DNA from: Aeromonas veronii bv. veronii
GTDB taxonomy: Bacteria; Pseudomonadota; Gammaproteobacteria; Enterobacterales; Aeromonadaceae
NCBI RefSeq assembly: GCF_000820225.1
Contig: NZ_CDDK01000002.1
Coordinates: 214,492 to 278,491, forward strand
Direction: 5' to 3'
DNA length: 64,000 bases
In this document: piece by piece, positions 8,600 to 17,527 of the stretch
Position numbering within the stretch: the stretch's first letter is position 1
Layout: each line of letters opens with the position of its first letter
The notes under the pieces: model-generated
Told to the model about the DNA's origin: nothing
Databases searched by the model: none
Seen by the model: the letters and a program-made list of their open reading frames with translations, nothing else
Position numbers and translations under genes: made by a program

Positions 8600-9253
8600 A
8601 TGGAGCTGTATCTCGATACCGCCGATGTGGCGGCAGTGCGTCGCTGGTCACGGATCCTGCCGTTGGCCGGTGTCACCACCAATCCTTCCATTACTGCCGC
8701 CGGGGGATTGCCGCTCTGTGAGCTGCTGCCCGCCCTGCGCGACGTGCTGGGCCCCAAGGCGCGCCTGTTTGCCCAAGTGATGGCCAAAACCGAAACTGAG
8801 ATGGTGCGCGAGGCTTTTGCCCTGCGTGAACTGGACCCGGATCTGGTGATCAAGATCCCGGTATGCGTAGAGGGGCTGGCGGCCATCAAGAGCCTGACCG
8901 CCAACGGTGTGCCGACTTTGGGAACCGCTGTCTATACCCCGCTGCAGGGTTGGCTGGCGGCGGTGGCGGGGGCAGAATATGTCGCGCCCTACGTTAACCG
9001 GCTGGATGCCCAGGGTGGCGATGGCATTGCCACCGTGCAGGAGCTGCAACAGCTGCTTGCGCTGCACGCACCGAACAGCAAGGTGCTGGCGGCGTCATTC
9101 CGTACCCCGCGCCAGGCGCTCGACTGCCTGCTGGCTGGTTGCCAATCGATCACCTTGCCGCTCGATGTGGCGGAGCAGTTGCTGAACGTACCGGCAGTGG
9201 ATGCGGCATTGGAGAAGTTTGATCAGGATTGGCTGCGCGCTTTCGGTCGCTGA
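8600..9253 (+). CDS. fsaA: Fructose-6-phosphate aldolase (FSA)
   Basis: A 217-residue class I aldolase of the small transaldolase-like family. It reversibly cleaves fructose 6-phosphate to dihydroxyacetone and glyceraldehyde 3-phosphate, and in vitro family members prefer hydroxyacetone as donor. The Schiff-base lysine is Lys85 in [26 protein letters not shown] and [18 protein letters not shown] match E. coli FsaA closely. The start MELYLDT has a GGAG-type ribosome site. The gene is divergent from the glycyl radical enzyme cluster, suggesting it cleaves that enzyme's 1-deoxy-ketose phosphate product rather than fructose 6-phosphate itself. Confidence 0.93.
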   Translation: MELYLDTADVAAVRRWSRILPLAGVTTNPSITAAGGLPLCELLPALRDVLGPKARLFAQVMAKTETEMVREAFALRELDPDLVIKIPVCVEGLAAIKSLTANGVPTLGTAVYTPLQGWLAAVAGAEYVAPYVNRLDAQGGDGIATVQELQQLLALHAPNSKVLAASFRTPRQALDCLLAGCQSITLPLDVAEQLLNVPAVDAALEKFDQDWLRAFGR

Positions 9254-9384
9254 TCCCGGTGACAAGCTGATTGCAGTGATTGAGGGGGGAGGGTGAAGAA
9301 GCGCGGGTGATGGGGATTGACCGACTAGACTGGAAAGAGGTGGCTATATTCGCTGGCCGCCTTGCAGTCTACCGGAGGTATCCC

Positions 9385-9564
9385 ATGAGCGACCATCTGC
9401 TGCTCCCCCATGGTGAAGATTTGCGTCGTGCGGTGCTTTGGCTCAGCGAGCATCATCAGCACGATATCGCCGCCATTGAAGAGGCCAGCCTGCGTTTTGA
9501 TCTCTCGCCGCTGGATGAGGAGTTTCTGATCCGGCACTGGCTCGACAGGCAGCGCCAATCATGA
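9385..9564 (+). CDS. Small hypothetical protein, 59 aa
   Basis: A 59-codon frame starting MSDHLLLPHG, preceded by a strong GGAGGT ribosome site six bases before the ATG. The product is acidic, helical and soluble, with an IEEASLRFDLSPLDEEFL-type segment. I do not recognise a named family. A longer in-frame extension from 9280 lacks a ribosome site and is rejected. It converges on the HD-GYP gene with a gap of only 18 bases and no obvious terminator. Confidence 0.7.
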   Translation: MSDHLLLPHGEDLRRAVLWLSEHHQHDIAAIEEASLRFDLSPLDEEFLIRHWLDRQRQS

Positions 9565-9582
9565 ATATCTGAGGTGAGAGAT

Positions 9583-10782
9583 TTAGAAGAAGTTGGCGAG
9601 GTTGATGCCAAACTCTTTGGGGTCGACCGTGTTTTCGATGCTCTCCTGCACCCCTGACTTGGCCAGATCCAGCCACTGTACATCGAGGTAGTGACGCTGG
9701 GTGGCGTGATAGATCACCTTGACCACCGGCTTGAGCGGCTGCTGCTCGTTGCGCTGCATCACGATAGCCAGGCGCTGGTTTGAGAGCTGTACCAGAGTGC
9801 CCACCGGATAGACCCCCATGCACTTGATGAACTTGGTAACCAGTTCGGCATCAAAGTGCTGATTGATCCCCTTGAGCAGAATGCGGAAGGCCTGGGTCGG
9901 CTGCATACCTGCTTTGTAGACCCGATCCGCGGTGATGGCATCATAGACATCGACGATGCCGCTCATCCGGGTATAGAGGGAGAGCTGCTCCCCCTTGAGT
10001 CGCTGCGGGTAGCCGGAGCCATCGAGCCGCTCGTGGTGGTTGGCGGCCACCTCCAGCATGGTGGGGGTGATGCCAGGGGTATTGCTGAGGATCTCGTAAC
10101 TGTGCACCACATGCTGACGCATGATGGCGAACTCCTCATCGGTCAGCTTGCCCGGTTTGTGGAGCACCTCGTCCGGGGTCATGATCTTGCCCACGTCGTG
10201 CAGCAGGCCACCCAGGGTCAGCTCCTTGAGTACGCTGCGTTCCAGTCCCAGATAGCGGCCGAAGTTGGCCAGCAGAATGGCCACGTTCATGGAGTGCTCC
10301 ATCAGGTAGGCATCCTTGGCGCGAATACGGGCCAGACAGAGCATGGCATCGCCGTGGGTGAACATGGTGTCCACCATCTCTTCGGCGACTTCGGCCAGCG
10401 GGGTGATGTCGATGGGTTCACCCGCTTTGAGGTGGCGAATGAACTTGCCTTGCAGCTCGCGCGCTTCCTGATAGAGGCGGCGGATTTTAAGCTCTCGTCC
10501 TTCGCCGTTGGCACTGGCCCGGCGCCCTACCTGGGCGCTGTTGGCATTGAGGTCGGGGGAGGTAACGGCGTCACTTTCGGCACTGCCCAGCTTGCTGCGG
10601 GCCAGATCGATGCGTACCGTGAGCACCCCCTGACGCACCAGATTGGCAATTTGCGCCACGCTGGTCACCAAACCCATCTGGGCGATCTCCATCCCACCTG
10701 TCTGGCTGGCGATAGCAATGACATACATGCCGGGTTTCAGCTGGTTGACGGGAATGACGGGATAGGATGCTTGAGACTTCAT
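9583..10782 (-). CDS. HD-GYP cyclic-di-GMP phosphodiesterase with DUF3391 domain
   Basis: A 399-residue cytosolic protein. The N-terminal about 130 residues (VNQLKPGMYV opening) are the DUF3391 domain often joined to HD-GYP proteins. The C-terminal HD-GYP domain carries LLHDVGKI with the metal-binding His195-Asp196, then VVHSYEIL, NHHERLDGSGYP and LYTRMSGIVDVYDAITADR. All the hallmark residues are present, so hydrolysis of cyclic-di-GMP is expected. The start at 10782 (MKSQASYP) has GGAAG upstream. It is a stand-alone gene; a link to the nearby flagellar regulon is plausible but unproven. Confidence 0.9.
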   Translation of the reverse strand: MKSQASYPVIPVNQLKPGMYVIAIASQTGGMEIAQMGLVTSVAQIANLVRQGVLTVRIDLARSKLGSAESDAVTSPDLNANSAQVGRRASANGEGRELKIRRLYQEARELQGKFIRHLKAGEPIDITPLAEVAEEMVDTMFTHGDAMLCLARIRAKDAYLMEHSMNVAILLANFGRYLGLERSVLKELTLGGLLHDVGKIMTPDEVLHKPGKLTDEEFAIMRQHVVHSYEILSNTPGITPTMLEVAANHHERLDGSGYPQRLKGEQLSLYTRMSGIVDVYDAITADRVYKAGMQPTQAFRILLKGINQHFDAELVTKFIKCMGVYPVGTLVQLSNQRLAIVMQRNEQQPLKPVVKVIYHATQRHYLDVQWLDLAKSGVQESIENTVDPKEFGINLANFF

Positions 10783-10950
10783 GAGGGCTTCCTGACTCTT
10801 ATTATTATGAGTATCGTTCGGATGGGTCACACCGGAGAAGTGTAACATCGGATGACCAGTTCGTCATAATTGGCAACCCCTTAACAGTGGCGTTGTCGCC
10901 CCCGCCCGATATAATGACGCCCCTTTACTTGTTGGACTCCGAGGTTGTGA

Positions 10951-11643
10951 ATGCGGCTTGATAAATTTCTGTGCGATTGTTCCGATTTGACCCGCTCGCT
11001 GGCAGGCAAACTGATCCGTCAGGGCGAGGTCATGGTGGATGGCATTGTGGTCAAGCAGCCCGCCTTTCATATCAATGAGCAGAGCCAGATCGAGTTTGAC
11101 GGCGTGCTGCTGACGCTGGAGCAGCGCAACCGCTATTTCATGCTGCACAAGCCGGAAGGTTACGTCTGCTCCAACGAGGATCCGGATCACCCGACCGTCT
11201 TCTTCCTGATGGATGAACCGGCGATGGGCAAGCTGCACGTAGTGGGTCGCCTCGACCTCGATACCACGGGTCTGGTGCTGGTGACCGACGACGGTCAATG
11301 GTCCCACCGCATCACCTCGCCGCGCCACGAGTGTGCCAAGACCTATCACGTCTGGCTGGCCGATCCGGTAAGCCCGGATGCGATCGCGCTGTTCGCCGAA
11401 GGGGTCTACCTGCGTAACGAGACCGATAAAACCCGTCCTGCCCAGCTGGAAATTCTCGGCGAGTGCGAGGCCCGCTTGACTATCCACGAAGGCAAGTACC
11501 ATCAGGTCAAGCGGATGTTTGCCTCCATCGGCAACAAGGTCGTTGGCTTGCATCGCGAGCGGGTGGGCGGTTTGACGCTGGATGACGAGCTGGCACCAGG
11601 TGAATACCGCGAGCTGACCGCTGAGGAGATTGCCCTGTTCTGA
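10951..11643 (+). CDS. rsuA: 16S rRNA pseudouridine(516) synthase RsuA
   Basis: A 230-residue enzyme that isomerises U516 of 16S rRNA to pseudouridine. It has an N-terminal S4 RNA-binding domain (MRLDKFLCDC, residues 1-50) and an RsuA/RluB-type catalytic domain with GRLDLDTTGLVL, whose catalytic Asp102 is at the E. coli RsuA position. The C-terminal GKYHQVKRMF and HRERVGG segments are typical. It is monocistronic and nearly abuts the convergent transporter gene (19-base gap), with no clear terminator between them. Confidence 0.94.
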   Translation: MRLDKFLCDCSDLTRSLAGKLIRQGEVMVDGIVVKQPAFHINEQSQIEFDGVLLTLEQRNRYFMLHKPEGYVCSNEDPDHPTVFFLMDEPAMGKLHVVGRLDLDTTGLVLVTDDGQWSHRITSPRHECAKTYHVWLADPVSPDAIALFAEGVYLRNETDKTRPAQLEILGECEARLTIHEGKYHQVKRMFASIGNKVVGLHRERVGGLTLDDELAPGEYRELTAEEIALF

Positions 11644-11662
11644 TCTGGGATGGTGCCGGGTG

Positions 11663-12562
11663 TCAGTGAGTGCTGAAACCCAGCACCAGCGCCGTGCCCA
11701 GGGTGGCAATCAGTGCACCCGCCCAGGCGGCAATGGATGGCCGCTCCCCCGAGTGCCACCACAACAGCGGCAGCAGCAGTACCGGCGTGGTGGAGGAGAG
11801 AATGGCTACCATGCCCACCTCGCCCTGCCGCAGCGCCATCAGGATCAGCGTCATCCCCAGCCCCATCGCCAGAAAGCCGTTGGTGGCAATCATGGCGAGG
11901 ATATGGCGATTGACCGGTTTTAGCGGCATGGCCAGCGGCAAGCGCCCCAGCCGCAGGACGCAGTGGGCCAGCAGGGCACTGCCCATCCGGATACCCGATG
12001 CACTCACCGCATCCACCTCACCACTCATCATCACCGGCTTGGCGATGATGGCTCCCACGCTTTGACACAGTGCCGCCGTCAGGCCAAGGCCAATTCCCAG
12101 CGCCAGATTGCCACGGATCTGCTCCCACTCGTTGCTGCTACTGCGTCTGCCAAACAGGATCGCCAGCATCACGCCAGCAAAGACCAGCATGGCCCCCAGC
12201 AGTCGCCAGCCTGTCAGCTGTTCATTAAAGAGCCACAGCCCAAGCAGGGCGGAAAACAGCGCATGGCAGGAGAAGAGCAGGGCACTGCGTCTTGGCCCCA
12301 GCCGGTTCATGCAGGCAAACAGCGCCGTATCGCCCACGAAGATGCCGACTAGCCCCGAGATGGCGAGCAGGGGCAGGGCGCTTGCGGTGAGGGTTTGCCA
12401 GCCACCGGTGAGCAGACTCATGGTGCCGAGCATCAGGCTGACCAGAAACATGCGCCAGCGGCTGTAGGCAAATGCGCCGAGATGACGGGCCGGTTTGACC
12501 GAAATTAGCGCTGCAATTGCCCATAAACTGGCCGACGCGAGGGCCAGCCACTCATAACCCAT
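11663..12562 (-). CDS. DMT (EamA) family transporter
   Basis: A 299-residue inner-membrane protein with about ten hydrophobic segments in two EamA halves. Visible family features are GIFVGDTALFACMNRLGPRRSA near residue 80 and LLPLLWWHSGERPS near the second-domain end. It is only distantly related to the EamA-type exporter at 3239-4132. The start at 12562 (MGYEWLALAS) has CAGGAG at proper spacing; a longer frame upstream adds a non-homologous tail. It is divergent from the OppA-like gene. The substrate cannot be read from the sequence. Confidence 0.82.
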   Translation of the reverse strand: MGYEWLALASASLWAIAALISVKPARHLGAFAYSRWRMFLVSLMLGTMSLLTGGWQTLTASALPLLAISGLVGIFVGDTALFACMNRLGPRRSALLFSCHALFSALLGLWLFNEQLTGWRLLGAMLVFAGVMLAILFGRRSSSNEWEQIRGNLALGIGLGLTAALCQSVGAIIAKPVMMSGEVDAVSASGIRMGSALLAHCVLRLGRLPLAMPLKPVNRHILAMIATNGFLAMGLGMTLILMALRQGEVGMVAILSSTTPVLLLPLLWWHSGERPSIAAWAGALIATLGTALVLGFSTH

Positions 12563-12718
12563 AAAAACTCCTGAAAAAATTAACCCGAAAGACTCCATCT
12601 CCCGGGCAAGCCCGATACAATACGGGGCGTTTTCGGGGATAACAAGAGCGGTATCAGGCATTCATCAGGCGCGCCGTCGGCCTTCCCCTCCTGCAGTGGT
12701 TTTATTCGAGGTTTTGTC

Positions 12719-14356
12719 ATGAGGTATGGTTTCTTCCCCAAGCTGGCGCAACGCTGGCTCTCCCCGCTATTGCTTGCCGTGCTGGCTGGGCCCCTGGCCC
12801 ATGCCACCACCGTTGAGCAGCAGCCTCTGCTTGCCGATCGGCAAACCCTGGTCAAGGGCAACGGTGCCGAGCCGGAGTCGCTGGATCCGGCACTGGTGCG
12901 CTCAGGTTTCCCGGGGGAGGCGGTACTGGTCGATCTGTTTGAAGGGCTGGTCAGCGATGATGGGCAGGGGCATATCGTCCCCGCTCAGGCCCAGCGCTGG
13001 GAGGTGAGTGAAGATGGGCTGGAGTGGCGATTTTTCCTGCGCCCCCAACTGAAGTGGTCCAATGGCGAGCCGCTGGTGGCCGCTGATTTTGTCTATGCCT
13101 GGCGCCGTCTGCTCGATCCCGCCATCAACTCCCCTTCTGCCGGATTGCTGCTGGCCACGGGGATCAACAATGCGCAATCCATCTATGCCGGTGCGCTGGA
13201 GCTCGGCAATCTTGGCATTGAAGCGCAAAGCGATCAGATCCTGAAAATCACTCTGGAGCGGCCGGCTCCCTATTTCCTGCAACTCATCAGTCAGCGCCCC
13301 TTTGTGCCAGTCAACCAGAAGGCGATAGCCAAATTTGGCAAGCAGTGGACCGAACCCGGCAAGCTGGTGAGCAATGGTGCTTATCGGCTGGCAAGTTGGA
13401 CGCCGAACGAGCAGATCGAAGCCGAGCGCAATATCCACTACTGGGATGACCTTCACACCCGTATCGGACGGGTCACCTACCTGCCGATCACCTCGCAACA
13501 TGCCGAACGGCTGCGTTATGAGGCTGGTGAAATCCAGCTTACCAACAAGGTCTCCCTCGGCTATTACCAGAAGATGAAGCGCGAATCTCCGGAGCGGCTC
13601 TGGGGCTTGCCGCTGTTTGGCACCTATCTCTATGCGTTCAATCTGAAGCGCCCCGAACTGCAGGATGTGCGGGTGCGTCAGGCGCTCTCCATGGCGGTTG
13701 ATCGACAGCAGCTCATTGGATCGGTGAGCGGGCAGGATGAACAGGCGGCATGGTCGCTGTTGCCGGAGATGCCGGGTTACCCCCAGGTGATATTGCCTGT
13801 GGCGCTTGAAGATATGCCAACCCGCCAGGCCAAAGCGGCAGCGTTGCTGTCAGCGGCCGGGTATAACAGTGCTAATCCACTCAAGCTGAGCATTACCTAC
13901 AACAGCGCCGAAACCCACAAGCAGATGGCGATGGCCATTGCCGCCATGTGGCAGAAGCTGGGGGTACAGGTCACTCTCAACAGTCTGGAGTGGGGCGCCT
14001 ATCAGGTGGCCAAGGATAGCGGTGATTTTCAGGTGGCCAGAAGCTTCCTGTTTGGCGATTACGTGGAGCCGTCTGCCATGCTGGGCAGCTTCCGTTGTCA
14101 GGATCTGCGCAACGAGAGCGGCTACTGCAATCCCGACTTTGATCTGCTGCTGGAGCAGGCGGCCAATACGCTGGACAGCGCGAGCCGGATTGAACTTTAC
14201 CGGCATGCCGAACAGTTGCTGCTTGAGGAGGCGCCGATCCTCCCCGTGTATCATTACAATCAGATGAGACTGGTCGATCCCGCGCTGCGGGGGCTGCCCA
14301 GCCAGAATTTGAAAGGGACGATTGCCACCAAGGATCTCTACTTCAGCCCGCAGTGA
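12719..14356 (+). CDS. OppA/MppA-like oligopeptide-binding protein (SBP family 5)
   Basis: A 545-residue periplasmic protein. A signal peptide (basic RYGFFPKLAQR, then a leucine-rich core) ends at AHA near residue 29. The family 5 signatures NGAEPESLDPAL, LKWSNGEPLVAADFVYAWRR and NPLKLSITYN point to the OppA/MppA group that delivers oligopeptides to an ABC importer. No permease or ATPase genes are adjacent. yfcE follows after 10 bases, so the two are probably co-transcribed. Peptide specificity, including murein tripeptide as for MppA, is not determinable here. Confidence 0.87.
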   Translation: MRYGFFPKLAQRWLSPLLLAVLAGPLAHATTVEQQPLLADRQTLVKGNGAEPESLDPALVRSGFPGEAVLVDLFEGLVSDDGQGHIVPAQAQRWEVSEDGLEWRFFLRPQLKWSNGEPLVAADFVYAWRRLLDPAINSPSAGLLLATGINNAQSIYAGALELGNLGIEAQSDQILKITLERPAPYFLQLISQRPFVPVNQKAIAKFGKQWTEPGKLVSNGAYRLASWTPNEQIEAERNIHYWDDLHTRIGRVTYLPITSQHAERLRYEAGEIQLTNKVSLGYYQKMKRESPERLWGLPLFGTYLYAFNLKRPELQDVRVRQALSMAVDRQQLIGSVSGQDEQAAWSLLPEMPGYPQVILPVALEDMPTRQAKAAALLSAAGYNSANPLKLSITYNSAETHKQMAMAIAAMWQKLGVQVTLNSLEWGAYQVAKDSGDFQVARSFLFGDYVEPSAMLGSFRCQDLRNESGYCNPDFDLLLEQAANTLDSASRIELYRHAEQLLLEEAPILPVYHYNQMRLVDPALRGLPSQNLKGTIATKDLYFSPQ

Positions 14357-14366
14357 GGAGCATTTC

Positions 14367-14909
14367 ATGAAACTTGCCATCATTTCCGACATCCACGGCA
14401 GCATCATTGCGCTGGAGCGGGTGCTGACCCAACTTGAGCCCTGGCAGCCGGATCACTATCTGCTGCTCGGCGATCTGCTCAACCATGGCCCGCGCAATCC
14501 TCTGCCGGAAGGGTATAACCCGGCCGCGGTGGCCGATCGGCTCAACGAGCTGGCGCCACAGATCATCGCGGTGCGGGGCAATTGCGATTCCGAAGTGGAT
14601 CAGATGCTGTTGCGCTTTCCCATCACCGCCCCCTACAACCAGTTGCTGGTCGATGAGCGGCGCTGGTTTGTCAGCCATGGCCATCTTTATCGCCCGGACG
14701 AGGTTCAGCTTCCGGCGGGTAGTCTGTTCCTGAGCGGCCACACCCATGTGCCGGTGCTGGAGTGGCAGGGGGAACGGATATTGATGAACCCGGGGTCAAT
14801 CTGTTTCCCGCGCGGCGAGTTGCCTGCCAGTTACGGGTGCTATGAGGACGGGGTACTGCGCGTCAATGCGTGTGAGGACGGGCGAGAGCTGTTGCGACTG
14901 GAGCTTTAA
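14367..14909 (+). CDS. yfcE: YfcE-type metallophosphodiesterase
   Basis: A 180-residue calcineurin-like phosphoesterase. The metal-binding motifs are in order: DIHGS (residues 8-12), GDLLNHGPRNP, RGNCDSEVD, SHGH and SGHTHVP. E. coli YfcE (184 residues) is a Mn-dependent phosphodiesterase active on model substrates with unknown physiological target. The ATG at 14367 has GAGGAG upstream; the longer frame that overlaps the OppA-like gene is rejected. It is probably the second gene of that operon. Confidence 0.9.
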   Translation: MKLAIISDIHGSIIALERVLTQLEPWQPDHYLLLGDLLNHGPRNPLPEGYNPAAVADRLNELAPQIIAVRGNCDSEVDQMLLRFPITAPYNQLLVDERRWFVSHGHLYRPDEVQLPAGSLFLSGHTHVPVLEWQGERILMNPGSICFPRGELPASYGCYEDGVLRVNACEDGRELLRLEL

Positions 14910-14945
14910 AACGGACAGCAAAAATGCAAGGCCTGATAAGAGATG

Positions 14946-15362
14946 TCAGGCCTTGATACCGTAGGAGCGGGTGCCAGAGCGAGTGTTGCCCCTGGCGTCA
15001 TAGGTCAGGCTGTTGCGATCGCGCAGCTGACTCAGAAAGGTTGCCAGACGACGGTTTGAGACGATGCTCAATTCAAGCAATCGACCGTTGATATCATTTT
15101 GTGCCTGGCAGGCATCCAGTTTTGCACGAAGCTGCGCCATCTGGTCGGGATAGGCTGCCAGCTGCAGTGCCAGTTCCGGCATCTCTGCCAGTGTCTTGTC
15201 CAGAGTTTCTATCGCAGCAAGCAACTGCTGTTTGCGCTCGGTCAGTGCGGGCAGGGCCAGTGCCTGATGCTGTTCGAGCAAGCTGAACTCCTCTTCCAGA
15301 ATGCCTTGCATCTGGCTGAGGTAATCATCTTGGGTGTGCAGTAACGAAGGTAAGTCCATCAT
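14946..15362 (-). CDS. flgN: Flagellar export chaperone FlgN
   Basis: A 138-residue helical, leucine/glutamine-rich protein with the FlgN look: coiled-coil helices over residues 5-110 and a basic variable C-terminus. FlgN binds the hook-filament junction proteins FlgK and FlgL before export. Its start overlaps the flgM stop by 4 bases (ATGA-type coupling), and flgK/flgL lie further along the same locus. It is the last gene of the flgMN unit driven by the FliA-type promoter upstream of flgM. Confidence 0.87.
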   Translation of the reverse strand: MMDLPSLLHTQDDYLSQMQGILEEEFSLLEQHQALALPALTERKQQLLAAIETLDKTLAEMPELALQLAAYPDQMAQLRAKLDACQAQNDINGRLLELSIVSNRRLATFLSQLRDRNSLTYDARGNTRSGTRSYGIKA

Positions 15363-15679
15363 CCCAGAACTTTGTCCAGATTGGCCTCGAAACTGAACAT
15401 CTTCTTGGCAACAGCTTCGCTGTTGACCTGATATTCGCCACTCGCTACGGCTTTTTTCAGTCGTTCGACCTTGCTCTCATTGCCGGTCGAGGCGGTATTG
15501 AGGTTTTGTTGCATCTTTTGCAATTGTTGCGCCTCACTGGTCAAGGAGACGGAGTCCAGCTTGACAGTAGCCGCTTTGTTTTCGGGCGATGAGGTGACTG
15601 ACTTGCTGCCTGTCCCCTGGCTATTAGCGGTATTTTGCAACCGATTATTCGCCAAGTTGTTGATATTGTTGATGGCCAT
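15359..15679 (-). CDS. flgM: Anti-sigma-28 factor FlgM
   Basis: A 106-residue protein with the family layout: an Asn/Ser/Thr-rich, probably disordered N-terminus (MAINNINNLANNR) and a C-terminal FliA-binding helix region (KVERLKKAVASGEYQVN, then a final helix). FlgM holds FliA inactive in the cytoplasm until the hook-basal body is complete, then is exported. A FliA-type promoter lies 40-66 bases upstream, giving the usual feedback loop. flgN overlaps its 3' end. Confidence 0.93.
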   Translation of the reverse strand: MAINNINNLANNRLQNTANSQGTGSKSVTSSPENKAATVKLDSVSLTSEAQQLQKMQQNLNTASTGNESKVERLKKAVASGEYQVNSEAVAKKMFSFEANLDKVLG

Positions 15680-15718
15680 TTTAGTTACCTTCGTCTGCTT
15701 TAAGGTTTGCTTACCTGT

Positions 15719-15745
15719 TTATCGGTGCGGCAGATCAAAACTTTA
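15719..15745 (-). promoter_or_regulatory. FliA (sigma-28) promoter of flgMN
   Basis: On the minus strand TAAAGTTT, then 11 bases, then ACCGATAA. This differs at one position from the enterobacterial consensus TAAAGTTT-N11-GCCGATAA. It lies in the flgA-flgM gap, directed at flgM. Confidence 0.8.
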
Positions 15746-15770
15746 GAAGAAAGTTGTCAAGGATCCGGAT

Positions 15771-16454
15771 TTAAAAAGTGACCGATACGGCACCTACCGC
15801 ACTGACTTTACCCTCAACGGTTTTGCCGGAGCGAATATTGACGAGTTTGATGATCTCTCCGAAGCTGCCATCTTGCAAGGCTCGGGCCATGGTTTTGATC
15901 TGGAAGTTGCTGTTTTCTGCCGTCAGGGTGACCTGATCCCCTTTGCACACGACACAAACCTGGCTCAAACGGATGGGTTGCCCCGGTTTTAGCTCCCGCT
16001 TGCTGCGTACTCCGACAAGAGGTGCCGTGTCAGCCAGGTAGTCGCCGCGGATCAGGGTCTGATCCTGATAGGCCAGGGCCAGCTGGCTTTCACTCAGCAG
16101 GTCCCCCTTGGCGATGGGGTTGGCCACAGTGACATAGGGCTTTTGAATGCTGACCCGCACCGGGAGATAGACGTCCCAGGGCCTTTCTTCCTCACATTTA
16201 AGGTAAACTGTTGTATTACGGCGAATTTCCATTTTTGCTGGTAAGCTGATAGTGAGCAGATCTTCGCAGCGGGTCAGTGGGAGCCGTTCATCCAGCGTGG
16301 CAGAGGTGACCTCTGCTCTGGCATCCAACGGAATATCCAGCTGGCTGTAAACGAACTCTTGTGCCTTTTCTTGCAGATAAGTAGTGACGTCCGAGGCGTA
16401 GCTGGAAGATATGCTGCCAAAAAAGAGGCTGATGAGTAAAAGTCGGTTAATCAT
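15771..16454 (-). CDS. flgA: Flagellar P-ring assembly chaperone FlgA
   Basis: A 227-residue periplasmic protein needed for FlgI P-ring assembly. A signal peptide (MINRLLLISLFFG, cleavage near SSYAS) precedes the SAF-type C-terminal domain, with NPIAKGDLLSESQL and KRELKPGQPIRLSQV. I chose the ATG at 16454 because it places the hydrophobic core at the usual distance; an in-frame ATG at 16487 would add 11 mostly polar residues. It is divergent from cheV and preceded by a candidate RpoN promoter at 16563-16578. Confidence 0.92.
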   Translation of the reverse strand: MINRLLLISLFFGSISSSYASDVTTYLQEKAQEFVYSQLDIPLDARAEVTSATLDERLPLTRCEDLLTISLPAKMEIRRNTTVYLKCEEERPWDVYLPVRVSIQKPYVTVANPIAKGDLLSESQLALAYQDQTLIRGDYLADTAPLVGVRSKRELKPGQPIRLSQVCVVCKGDQVTLTAENSNFQIKTMARALQDGSFGEIIKLVNIRSGKTVEGKVSAVGAVSVTF

Positions 16455-16562
16455 TTTCGCTCGTTGGTCGATAAGTTGTTCACGCATATCACCATATTTA
16501 ACTATGATTGCTTCAGAATCTGTTCGTTGTCACATCGATAGTCTGACGCAATCCATCACGCA

Positions 16563-16578
16563 TGCATGATTAATGCCA
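16563..16578 (-). promoter_or_regulatory. Candidate RpoN promoter of flgA
   Basis: On the minus strand TGGCAT-TAATC-ATGCA, with the invariant GG and GC ten bases apart. It matches nine of eleven positions of TGGCAC-N5-TTGCA and points at flgA. Confidence 0.6.
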
Positions 16579-16598
16579 AGCGTTTTTAGGGAGTGTTT

Positions 16599-17510
16599 AT
16601 GGCCAGTATCCTGGACTCGGTCAACCAACGTACCCAGCTAGTGGGGCAAAACCGGCTGGAGTTGTTGTTGTTTCGTCTCAATGGACGTCAAAGATTTGGC
16701 ATCAACGTATTCAAAGTGCGTGAAGTGTTGCAGTGTCCCCCCTTGACCGTGATGCCCAAACTGAACTCCTGCATCCGCGGGGTCGCACATATTCGTGGCC
16801 AGACTATCTCGGTCATCGACCTCAGCATGGCGGTTGGCAAACGCCCGATTGATGATCTGAGCAAATGCTTCATTATCATCTCCGAGTACAACCGCTCTAT
16901 TCAGGGGTTTCTGGTGCATTCGGTCGAGCGCATCATCAATATGAACTGGGAATCCATCCTGCCTCCGCCCAAAGGTGCGGGTCGCATCAACTACATGACA
17001 GCCGTGACTGAAGTCGACGGCGAGTTGGTCGAAATTCTTGATGTTGAGCGGATACTGAATGAAATTTCACCGGTTGCAACGGATGTGAGTGAGGAGTTGG
17101 TTCAGGCCAGTGTCGACCACCCGACTCTGGGGCGTCCTGTTCTTGTTGCGGATGACTCCTCAGTGGCACGCAAACAGGTACAACGTGCGCTTGAGGCCAT
17201 CGGCGTCGAGTGCGTGTTGGCAAAAGATGGCCGCGAAGCATTGAACATGCTGCTGGAAATGACCAAAAATGGTCCTATCAAGGATCAGGTTGCGCTGGTT
17301 ATTTCGGATATCGAAATGCCGGAAATGGATGGCTATACCTTCACTGCCGAGATCCGGAATAATCCCAATCTCAAGGATTTGCATGTTATTCTGCATACAT
17401 CACTCAGTGGAGTATTCAACCAGGCAATGGTGCAGAAAGTTGGTGCGAACAATTTTATCGCCAAGTTCCAGCCTGATGAATTGGCCAAGGCCGTACAAAA
17501 CGCACTCTAA
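16599..17510 (+). CDS. cheV: Chemotaxis coupling protein CheV
   Basis: A 303-residue protein joining a CheW-like coupling domain (about residues 15-165; FRLNGRQRFGINVFKVREVL and RGVAHIRGQTISVIDLS) to a response-regulator receiver domain (about 180-303; VLVADDSSVARKQ, the acceptor in LVISDIEMPEMDG, and HTSLSG). It links receptors to CheA and can be phosphorylated. The ATG at 16599 is preferred to a GTG two codons earlier because GGGAG then has proper spacing. It is followed by cheR after 17 bases, the usual cheV-cheR-flgB order in vibrios and aeromonads. Confidence 0.94.
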   Translation: MASILDSVNQRTQLVGQNRLELLLFRLNGRQRFGINVFKVREVLQCPPLTVMPKLNSCIRGVAHIRGQTISVIDLSMAVGKRPIDDLSKCFIIISEYNRSIQGFLVHSVERIINMNWESILPPPKGAGRINYMTAVTEVDGELVEILDVERILNEISPVATDVSEELVQASVDHPTLGRPVLVADDSSVARKQVQRALEAIGVECVLAKDGREALNMLLEMTKNGPIKDQVALVISDIEMPEMDGYTFTAEIRNNPNLKDLHVILHTSLSGVFNQAMVQKVGANNFIAKFQPDELAKAVQNAL

Positions 17511-17527
17511 TAAAGAAGAACAGCTGC

